From Clostridiales bacterium (GTDB lineage Bacteria > Bacillota > Clostridia > Christensenellales > Aristaeellaceae): 5,386 nt of DNA. Under the pieces are notes generated by a model, which was not told the origin of the DNA, searched no databases, and saw only the letters and a list, made by a program, of their open reading frames with translations. The stretch covers positions 1-5,386 of the forward strand of contig JAAZAQ010000113.1 of NCBI GenBank assembly GCA_012514225.1. The letters are read 5' to 3'. Positions 1-5,386 of the stretch are shown piece by piece; position 1 is the stretch's first letter, and the number at the start of each line of letters is the position of its first letter. The translations under genes and the position numbers were made by a program.

Positions 1-1613
1 GCTTCTGTCGTTTGCTCCGTCTTGGACGCGGGTTTCGCCGGCTTCCCGGCCTTGGGCGCCGGCTGGCCCGCCTTCGGCGCCGCTTTTTTCACGGGCTTCG
101 CGGGCGGGTCCTTAGGCTGCGGGGCCGAAACCGCCGCGGGCGCCGCTTCCGGCGCGGCGGTCTTCGGGGGCAGCAGGGCGGGCAGCAGCTTCTGGTAGAT
201 TTCAAGGTAGCGCTGGGAGGACTTGCGCCAGGAGTAGTCCTCCTCCATGCCGCGGCGCTGGAGCTTCTGCCAGGTGGGCTTGTCGTCCCAGAAGTAGCGC
301 AGCGCGCGCTGGATGACGTGGAGCATGTCGTGGGCGTTGTAGTTGAAGAAGGAGAAGCCGTTGCCCTCGCCGGTGAACTCGTTGTAGGAAAGCACCGTGT
401 CCCGGAGGCCGCCCGTTTCCCGCACCACCGGCACCGTGCCGTAGCGCAGGGCGATCATCTGGCTCAGGCCGCAGGGCTCGAAGGCGGAGGGCATCAGGAA
501 GATGTCCGCGCCCGCGTAGACGCGGTGGGCCAGGTCGCTGTCCATGACGAACTGCGCCGCCACGCGGCCGGGGTAGTTCTGCTCCGCCCAGCTGAACAGG
601 TTCACGTAACGGGACTCGCCCATGCCCAGGCAGACCAGCTGCAAATCCTCCCGCATGATGTCTGCGATGACGTAGTCCACCAGGTCCAGGCCCTTCTGGC
701 TGTTGAGGCGGCCGACCATGGCGATGACGGGCACGTCCGGGCGCACCTCCAGGCCCAGCTCCTCCTGCAGCGCCTTCTTGCACGCCGCCTTGCCGGAGAG
801 GTCGGAGGCCGTATAGGCCTGCGCGATGCGCGTGTCCGTGGCGGGGTCGAACTCGCGCACGTCCAGCCCGTTTAAGATGCCCGAGAGGCTGTTGCGCCGC
901 GCCCGCAGCAGGCCGTCCAGCCGCTCACCGTAAAAGGCGGTCTGGATTTCCTCCGCGTAGCTGGGGCTGACGGTGGTGACCTGGTCGGCGTAGACGACGC
1001 CAGCCTTCAGGAAATTGACGTTGCCGAAGTACTCCAGCTTGTCGTCGGTGAAGACGTTGTTGGGCAGGCCCAGCATGTCCTGCACGTCCTTGATGCCAAA
1101 TACGCCCTGGTACTGCAGGTTGTGGATGGTGAACACCGTGCGGATACCGTCGTAGCGCGGCAGCCCCGCGTACTGGATGCGCAGCAGCGCCGGCACCATG
1201 CCGGTCTGCCAGTCGTGGGCGTGGATGACGTCCGGGGTGAAGGGTATCAGCGGCAGGGCGTTTAAGACCCCGCGGCAGAAGAAGGCGAAGCGCTCGTGCT
1301 CGTCCCCGCCCAGGCCGTAGATGTAGCTGCGGCCGAAGTAGTAGCGGTTGTCCAGGAAATAGTAGGTGACGCCGCCCTTTTCCAGCTGCTCGATGCCGCA
1401 GTACTGGCGGCGCCAGCCCAGGCTGACCTCGAAGTCGACCGTGTGGGTCATGCGGCGCTCGTACTCGTCGGGGATGGCGCTGTACTTGGGGATGACGACC
1501 CGCACGTCGTGCCCCTGCTCGGCCAGCGCCGGCGCCAGGGAACCGACCACGTCCGCCAGGCCGCCCGTCTTGCAGAAGGGCACGCACTCGCTGGCGGTGA
1601 ACAGGATTTTCAT
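1..1613 (-). CDS. glgA: Glycogen synthase (ADP-glucose type, GT5) GlgA, 3' end beyond the left edge
   Basis: GlgA transfers glucose from ADP-glucose to the non-reducing end of alpha-1,4-glucan. I translated the frame by hand from the ATG at 1613. It runs 537 codons to the left edge without a stop, so the C terminus is unseen. The GT-B fold landmarks are complete: KTGGLADVVG (15-24), which binds ADP-glucose; HAHDWQTG (131-138); TIHNLQYQG (162-170); VSPSYAEEI; NGLD (248-251); VGRLNSQKG (300-308), with R302 and K307 matching E. coli R300 and K305; FEPCGLSQ (378-385), with Glu379 matching E377; and ETGGLRDTV (399-407). The family domain ends near residue 477 (YLEIYQKLLPAL), the full length of E. 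coli GlgA. At least 60 further residues form a Lys/Ala/Pro-rich, probably disordered tail of unknown role. The start is supported by an excellent ribosome-binding site and by MKILFTASE, typical of GlgA N termini. It is the last gene seen in the operon. Confidence 0.97.
   Translation of the reverse strand, partial: MKILFTASECVPFCKTGGLADVVGSLAPALAEQGHDVRVVIPKYSAIPDEYERRMTHTVDFEVSLGWRRQYCGIEQLEKGGVTYYFLDNRYYFGRSYIYGLGGDEHERFAFFCRGVLNALPLIPFTPDVIHAHDWQTGMVPALLRIQYAGLPRYDGIRTVFTIHNLQYQGVFGIKDVQDMLGLPNNVFTDDKLEYFGNVNFLKAGVVYADQVTTVSPSYAEEIQTAFYGERLDGLLRARRNSLSGILNGLDVREFDPATDTRIAQAYTASDLSGKAACKKALQEELGLEVRPDVPVIAMVGRLNSQKGLDLVDYVIADIMREDLQLVCLGMGESRYVNLFSWAEQNYPGRVAAQFVMDSDLAHRVYAGADIFLMPSAFEPCGLSQMIALRYGTVPVVRETGGLRDTVLSYNEFTGEGNGFSFFNYNAHDMLHVIQRALRYFWDDKPTWQKLQRRGMEEDYSWRKSSQRYLEIYQKLLPALLPPKTAAPEAAPAAVSAPQPKDPPAKPVKKAAPKAGQPAPKAGKPAKPASKTEQTTE
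39..80 (-). repeat. Two tandem 21-base repeats in the GlgA tail
   Basis: Bases 60-80 and 39-59 are adjacent 21-base units matching at 17 of 21 positions, in frame, encoding APKAGQP and then APKAGKP in glgA. This looks like a small tandem duplication within low-complexity coding sequence. It may continue imperfectly to the left as PAKPASK. Confidence 0.6.
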
Positions 1614-1667
1614 GGGGCACCTCCTTGCGCGATGGCAGTCCACAAGGGGAGGCTAACAAAAGCCGAT
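1614..1667 (-). other. Non-coding spacer between glgD and glgA
   Basis: This 54-base gap is the only true intergenic stretch. Its glgD-proximal side is noticeably richer in A/T than the rest of the window; the glgA-proximal side holds the ribosome-binding site. It has no convincing promoter hexamers and no terminator with a T-run, so glgA is most likely on the same transcript as glgBCD. Confidence 0.6.
1618..1626 (-). promoter_or_regulatory. Ribosome-binding site of glgA
   Basis: On the minus strand this reads AAGGAGGTG, a near-perfect complement of the 16S rRNA tail, placed shortly before the ATG at 1613. It fixes the glgA start and is the strongest Shine-Dalgarno site in the window. That suits a gene separated from its upstream neighbour and so less able to rely on coupling. 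Confidence 0.85.
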
Positions 1668-2789
1668 TTAAATTGTCAAGCCTTTGGCGACCACGATGGG
1701 GTAGGCGCGCGGCGCGATGAGGCGGACGTTTTCCCGCAGGGTGGTCTCCTTGTCCAGGATGCAGTTCTCCACCTCCGCGCCCCTGGAGATGACCGCGTCC
1801 TGCATGACGATGCTGTTGCGGATGACCGCGCCGGGCTTTACCACCACGCCGCGGAAGAGGATGCTGTTTTCCACCGTGCCCTCGATGAGGCAGCCGTCGG
1901 CGACCAGGGCGTTTGAGACCTTCGAGTCGCCGATATAGCGGGCGGGCATCTCGTCGCGCAGCTTGGTCCACACCGGCTGGTCGTCCCGGAAGGCCTGGGC
2001 GCGGAAGGCGTCGTTTAAGAAGTCCATGTTGGCCTGGAAGTAGCTTTGCACCGAGTCCACCACCCAGACCCGGCCCGGGCATTCGTAGGCGCCGACGCGG
2101 TAGACGCGCTCGGCAACCATCTGGGAGAGCATGTCGCGGGCGAAGTGGTGCTGGCCCGCGGCGACCGCGCGGTCCACCATGTCGATGAGCAGCTCGCGCC
2201 GGGCGACGAAGGCGCCTACGTAGGTGTTCTCGAAGTGCGGGATAGTCGGATCGTACTCAATGCGAGTGACCTGGCGGTCCTCCACCAGCAGGTAGCGGCC
2301 GCGGCCGTTGCGCCGGGCGTTGCGGTCCTTCGTGTACACGAGGGTGAGGTCGGCCTTTGTGTCCAGGTGCTGGCGCAGGACGTCGCGGAAGTCCGCCTGG
2401 TAGAGGACGTTGCTGTCGGACACGGCGATGTTGCGCTCCACTGAGCGGCGCATGAAACCGATGTTGGTGTGCAGGGCGTCCAGCAGGCCGTCGTAGAGGC
2501 CGACGTTCTCCCTGGACATGTAGGGCGGCAGGATGGTCAGGCCGGAGCGCTTGCCGTGCAGGTTCCACTCCCTGCCGCTGCCCAGGTGGTCCATCAGGCT
2601 GTGGTAGTTCTTCTGCATGATGATGCCGATGTTCTTGATGCCGGAGTGGATCATGCTGGAGAGGATGAAGTCGATGAGGCGGTAGCGCCCCACCATGGGC
2701 AGCGCCGCGGGCGCGCGGTAGCGGGTGAGCTCCTGCAGCTCGTCCACGCGCTCCCCGGTGTAGATGAGGCCGACGATGTCCTGTTTCAT
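1668..2789 (-). CDS. glgD: GlgD, non-catalytic/regulatory subunit of ADP-glucose pyrophosphorylase
   Basis: GlgD is a GlgC paralogue found mainly in Bacillota. It pairs with GlgC and alters its activity but is itself poorly active or inactive (known for the family). This copy has 373 residues, the normal length. The fold is recognisable: GRYRLIDFILSS (34-45) matches the GlgC segment [18 protein letters not shown] (86-91) and SDSNVLYQADF (124-134) follow the GlgD pattern, and a hexapeptide beta-helix starts around 284. The catalytic features are gone. The glycine-rich GGQGSR loop of GlgC is replaced by TGERVDEL (11-18), the AKPAVP lysine falls on proline (P27), and GDH is replaced by SDS. This separates it clearly from a second glgC. 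It starts 10 bases after glgC, as expected for two subunits of one complex, and ends in TAA 54 bases before glgA. Its codon use resembles that of its neighbours. Confidence 0.95.
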   Translation of the reverse strand: MKQDIVGLIYTGERVDELQELTRYRAPAALPMVGRYRLIDFILSSMIHSGIKNIGIIMQKNYHSLMDHLGSGREWNLHGKRSGLTILPPYMSRENVGLYDGLLDALHTNIGFMRRSVERNIAVSDSNVLYQADFRDVLRQHLDTKADLTLVYTKDRNARRNGRGRYLLVEDRQVTRIEYDPTIPHFENTYVGAFVARRELLIDMVDRAVAAGQHHFARDMLSQMVAERVYRVGAYECPGRVWVVDSVQSYFQANMDFLNDAFRAQAFRDDQPVWTKLRDEMPARYIGDSKVSNALVADGCLIEGTVENSILFRGVVVKPGAVIRNSIVMQDAVISRGAEVENCILDKETTLRENVRLIAPRAYPIVVAKGLTI

Positions 2790-2792
2790 ACG

Positions 2793-2800
2793 CTCCCCCT
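2793..2800 (-). promoter_or_regulatory. Ribosome-binding site of glgD, abutting the glgC stop
   Basis: On the minus strand this reads AGGGGGAG, beginning on the last base of the glgC TGA and lying just upstream of the glgD ATG at 2789. It is a purine-rich but imperfect Shine-Dalgarno match, weaker-looking than those of glgC and glgA. Ribosomes finishing glgC may help glgD initiation. Confidence 0.55.
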
Positions 2801-3972
2801 CACTCGCCCAGCTGCTGGCCGGCCTTGAGGCTGGCCCCGGCGGGGACGACGGTGTTGCTGCCGACCACGGCGATGTCGCCTGTTTCCTCCCCGATGAGGG
2901 CGCCTTCGCCGATGACGGCGTTCTCCGCGACGATGGCGCGCCGGATGACCGCGCCCTTCCCGATGACCGCGTGGGGCATGACGACCGAGTCGACGACCTG
3001 CGCCCCCGTGGCGATGTGCACGTCCGCCGACAGCACGGAGTGGACGACCCTGCCGAAGACTTCGCAGCCCTCGGTGACCAGGCTGTCCCGGATTTCGCCC
3101 TGGGGCGCCGCGTAGTGCGGTGGCTCGCCCACGTTGCGTGCGTAGATGCGCCACTTGCGGTCGTGCAGGTCGATGGGCGGCGGCGTCATCAGCAGGTCCA
3201 TGTTGGCCGCCCAGAGGCTCTCGATGGTGCCCACGTCCTTCCAGTAGCCCTCGAAGCGGTAGGCGGCCAGGCGCTCGCCGGCCGCGAGCATGGCGGGGAT
3301 GACGTTCTTGCCGAAGTCGTTGGAGGACTTGGGGTTCTTTTCGTCGCTCTCCAGGTACTGGCGCAGCTTGTCCCAGGTGAACACGTAGACGCCCATGCTG
3401 GCGTTGTTGGACTTGGGATTCCTGGGCTTCTCCTCAAACTCGGTGATGATGCCGTCCGCGTCGGTGTTCATCAAGCCGAAGCGGCTGGCCTCCTCCCAGG
3501 GCACCTGGCGCACCGCCACGGTGAGCGCGGCGCCGCGGGAGACGTGATGGGAGAGCATCTCGGCGTAGTCGCACTTGTAGATGTGGTCGCCCGAGAGGAT
3601 GAGCACGTAGTCCGGGTTGTACTGGCTGATGAAGGAAAGGTTCTGGTAAATCGCGTTGGCCGTCCCCTTGTACCACTCCCCCTCCTCGCCCTTGGAGTAG
3701 GGCGGGAGGACGAAGACGCCGCCGTTGGAGATGTCCAGGTCCCAGGGCGCGCCGGAGCCGATGTAGGAGTTGAGCTCCAGCGGCTTGTACTGCGTGAGCA
3801 CGCCGACGGTGTCGATGCCGGAGTTGGCGCAGTTGGACAGGGGAAAGTCGATGATGCGGTACTTCCCCCCGTAGGGCACCGCCGGCTTGGCGACGTGCCG
3901 GGTCAGGATGCCCAGGCGGCTCCCCTGGCCGCCGGCCAGCAGCATCGCCACGCAGTTCTTTTTCTGGGTCAT
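2800..3972 (-). CDS. glgC: Glucose-1-phosphate adenylyltransferase (ADP-glucose pyrophosphorylase), catalytic subunit GlgC
   Basis: GlgC makes ADP-glucose and pyrophosphate from ATP and glucose-1-phosphate, the committed step of bacterial glycogen synthesis. The protein has 390 residues, the usual length for Bacillota GlgC. An N-terminal nucleotidyltransferase fold carries [11 protein letters not shown] (11-21), AKPAVP (28-33, with K29) and [10 protein letters not shown] (38-47). SGDH (127-130) holds the metal-binding Asp129, the equivalent of E. coli D142. EKP (181-183) holds Lys182, the equivalent of the E. coli glucose-1-phosphate-binding K195. From about residue 290, imperfect hexapeptide repeats such as AVIGKG and AVIGEG form the left-handed beta-helix domain. 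All catalytic landmarks are intact, so this is the active subunit. The ATG at 3972 overlaps the glgB stop as ATGA, which suggests translational coupling, and has a strong ribosome-binding site. glgD follows after 10 bases. In Bacillota the partner GlgD modulates its activity; direct effector sensitivity cannot be judged from sequence. Confidence 0.97.
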   Translation of the reverse strand: MTQKKNCVAMLLAGGQGSRLGILTRHVAKPAVPYGGKYRIIDFPLSNCANSGIDTVGVLTQYKPLELNSYIGSGAPWDLDISNGGVFVLPPYSKGEEGEWYKGTANAIYQNLSFISQYNPDYVLILSGDHIYKCDYAEMLSHHVSRGAALTVAVRQVPWEEASRFGLMNTDADGIITEFEEKPRNPKSNNASMGVYVFTWDKLRQYLESDEKNPKSSNDFGKNVIPAMLAAGERLAAYRFEGYWKDVGTIESLWAANMDLLMTPPPIDLHDRKWRIYARNVGEPPHYAAPQGEIRDSLVTEGCEVFGRVVHSVLSADVHIATGAQVVDSVVMPHAVIGKGAVIRRAIVAENAVIGEGALIGEETGDIAVVGSNTVVPAGASLKAGQQLGE

Positions 3973-5386
3973 CGGGCTTCTCCCTCCTTTTCAGGCGGCG
4001 CCGCTTTCTTTTTGGCGGGCGCTCTCCGGGGCTTTTTCGCGGGCCTGGGGTCCCGCTTGTAGTCGAAGTAAACCGTGGACAGCGGCGGCACGCAGACCTC
4101 CACCGACCAAGGCAGGCCGTTGCACAGCTCCTCCTGCGCGCGCAGGGCGCCGGCGTTGTACTGGTTGGAGCCGCCGAACTCCTTCAGGTCGGTGTTGAAG
4201 CACTCCGTCACCACGCCCGGCTCCGGCAGGCCGAAGCGGTACTGGGGGTAGAAGGCCGAGGTGAAGTTGGTCATGCACACGACGGAATTGCCGGAAAGGT
4301 CGGTGCGCATGAAGACGGTCAGGCTGCGCTCCCGGTCGTCCGCCGCCAGCCACTGGAAGCCGTCCCAGCTGTCCTCCACCTCGTGCATGGCGGGGGTGTC
4401 CCGGTAGAAGCGGTTCATCACCCGCACGCAGCGGCACAGGTCCGGGTGGCGCTCGTAGACCATCAGGAACCAGTCCAGCTGGCCGTCGTAGTTCCACTCG
4501 ATGAAGTGGCCGAACTCCCCGCCCATGAACAGCAGCTTTTTGCCGGGATGGGCCATGGTGTAGCCGTACAGCGCGCGCAGACCGGCGAATTTCTGCCAGA
4601 GGTCGCCCGGCTGCTTGTCCAGCATGCTCTTCTTCCCGTGCACGACCTCGTCGTGGGAGAAGGGAAGGATGTAGTTCTCGCTGAAGGCGTAAAAGAGGGA
4701 GAAGGTCAGCTTATCGTGATGCCAGCGGCGGTAGACCGGGTCGAACTTGATATAGGCCAGCATGTCGTTCATCCAGCCCATGTTCCACTTGAAGCCGAAG
4801 CCCAGCCCGCCCTGGTCCACCGGACGGGTAATCAGGGGAAAAGCGGTGGACTCCTCCGCGATCATCATCACGCCGGGGAAGTCGCTGTAGACGACCTGGT
4901 TGAGCCGGCGCAGGAAGTCGATGGCCTCCAGGTTTTCCCGGCCGCCGAACTGGTTGCCCAAAAAGTCCCCCTCCCGGGAGAAATCGTGGTAAATCATGCT
5001 GGACACCGCGTCGCAGCGCAAGCCGTCGGCGTGGTAGTACTCCAGCCAGAAACAGGCGTTGGACAGCATGAAGCTGTTGACCTCGCCCCGGGCGTAGTCG
5101 AACATCATCGTGCCCCATTGGGGCATCTCCGCGCGGCGGGGGTCCTCGTGCTCGAAGCAGGGGGTGCCGTCGAAGCGCCGCAGGCCGATTTCATCCCGCG
5201 GGAAGTGCGCGGGCACCCAGTCGAGGATGACGCCGATGCCGGCCTGGTGGAGCCGGTCAATGAGGGACATCAGCTCCTTCGGCTTGCCGTGCCGGGCGGT
5301 GGCCGCGTAGTAGCCGGTGACCTGGTAGCCCCAGGACATGTCCAGCGGGTGCTCCATCAACGGCAGCAGCTCCACGTGGGTGTAAC
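3969..5386 (-). CDS. glgB: 1,4-alpha-glucan (glycogen) branching enzyme GlgB, partial (N-terminal part beyond the right edge)
   Basis: GlgB (GH13 family, cytoplasmic) cuts an alpha-1,4-glucan chain and rejoins it by an alpha-1,6 bond, creating glycogen branches. The frame is open to the right edge and begins mid-domain at [13 protein letters not shown]; a GTG at 5375 is an internal valine, not a start. Counting that valine as residue 1, the visible part has 468 residues. GH13 landmarks are SWGYQ (14-18), the nucleophile D122 in GLRCDAV, the acid/base E174 in AEEST, and D242 in [20 protein letters not shown] and [10 protein letters not shown] also match the family. These align with E. coli D405, E458 and D526, so about 280 residues, including the CBM48 region, should lie outside. 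The C-terminal beta domain ends near VYFDYK (435-440). It is followed by a Lys/Arg/Ala/Pro-rich tail of about 28 residues that the E. coli enzyme lacks. The stop codon overlaps the glgC start. Identity is very secure. Confidence 0.97.
   Translation of the reverse strand, partial: YTHVELLPLMEHPLDMSWGYQVTGYYAATARHGKPKELMSLIDRLHQAGIGVILDWVPAHFPRDEIGLRRFDGTPCFEHEDPRRAEMPQWGTMMFDYARGEVNSFMLSNACFWLEYYHADGLRCDAVSSMIYHDFSREGDFLGNQFGGRENLEAIDFLRRLNQVVYSDFPGVMMIAEESTAFPLITRPVDQGGLGFGFKWNMGWMNDMLAYIKFDPVYRRWHHDKLTFSLFYAFSENYILPFSHDEVVHGKKSMLDKQPGDLWQKFAGLRALYGYTMAHPGKKLLFMGGEFGHFIEWNYDGQLDWFLMVYERHPDLCRCVRVMNRFYRDTPAMHEVEDSWDGFQWLAADDRERSLTVFMRTDLSGNSVVCMTNFTSAFYPQYRFGLPEPGVVTECFNTDLKEFGGSNQYNAGALRAQEELCNGLPWSVEVCVPPLSTVYFDYKRDPRPAKKPRRAPAKKKAAPPEKEGEAR
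3982..3989 (-). promoter_or_regulatory. Ribosome-binding site of glgC, inside the end of glgB
   Basis: On the minus strand this reads AAGGAGGG, nine bases before the glgC ATG at 3972. It lies within the last codons of glgB (Lys-Glu-Gly), so these bases both encode the GlgB tail and recruit ribosomes for glgC. The site supports the chosen glgC start. Confidence 0.8.

Noticed and set aside
12..875. 287-residue open frame on the plus strand, opposite glgA
   Set aside because: It is a shadow of the glgA frame, starting in the low-complexity tail with Arg/Gly-rich sequence. It has no family signature.
1651..1664. Possible stem-loop (GGCT, six-base loop, AGCC) in the glgD-glgA spacer
   Set aside because: The stem has only four pairs, does not extend, and lacks a following T-run. 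It is too weak to call a terminator or regulatory hairpin.
925..2082. 385-residue minus-strand frame spanning the glgD/glgA junction
   Set aside because: It is out of frame with both glgD and glgA, which are each supported along their full length by family motifs. Its Arg/Gly/Pro-rich translation is typical of a GC-rich frame shadow.
2764..4062. 432-residue open frame on the plus strand, opposite glgC
   Set aside because: It is antisense to an unmistakable glgC. Its translation is Val/Gly/Asp/Ala-rich with no recognisable domain, as expected from the complement of a GC-rich gene, and it runs through the glgC/glgD and glgB/glgC junctions.
5373..5375. GTG as a possible glgB start
   Set aside because: The frame continues upstream to the edge with the conserved GlgB residues Tyr-Thr-His, and this valine is inside the GH13 domain. 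The true start must lie outside the window.
1..5386. The window length equals that of the phiX174 genome
   Set aside because: The content is a chromosomal glg operon with no phage genes; the length is coincidental.

Overview
The window is a stretch of a bacterial glycogen-synthesis operon, read entirely on the minus strand. In transcription order (high to low coordinates) it holds glgB (glycogen branching enzyme, 5' part outside the window), glgC (ADP-glucose pyrophosphorylase, catalytic subunit), glgD (the catalytically degenerate ADP-glucose pyrophosphorylase subunit) and glgA (glycogen synthase, 3' end outside the window). The order B-C-D-A is the one known from Bacillus-type glg operons, where a glycogen phosphorylase gene (glgP) often follows. 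If so here, glgP would lie beyond position 1.

A separate GlgD subunit is characteristic of Bacillota. The DNA is GC-rich (above 60% by eye, with strongly G/C-ending codons) and the ribosome-binding sites are strong AGGAGG-type, so a high-GC Clostridia/Oscillospirales-like gut or anaerobic bacterium is a reasonable guess. The sequence alone does not fix the genus.

Layout: 5386-3969 glgB, overlapping glgC by 4 bases (ATGA); 3972-2800 glgC; a 10-base gap; 2789-1668 glgD; a 54-base gap, the only real non-coding stretch; 1613-1 glgA, still open at the left edge. No stretch over 300 bases lacks a gene. I see no promoter, terminator, RNA gene, mobile element or CRISPR array.

How the genes work together: GlgC, modulated by GlgD, makes ADP-glucose from glucose-1-phosphate and ATP. 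GlgA adds the glucose to growing alpha-1,4 chains, and GlgB introduces alpha-1,6 branches. The tight packing implies one transcript and balanced production.

I find no undescribed system here. The least ordinary signal is that GlgB and GlgA both end in Lys/Ala/Pro-rich, probably disordered tails that share short blocks in the same order and reading frame. Long open frames on the plus strand are GC-driven shadows of the glg genes.
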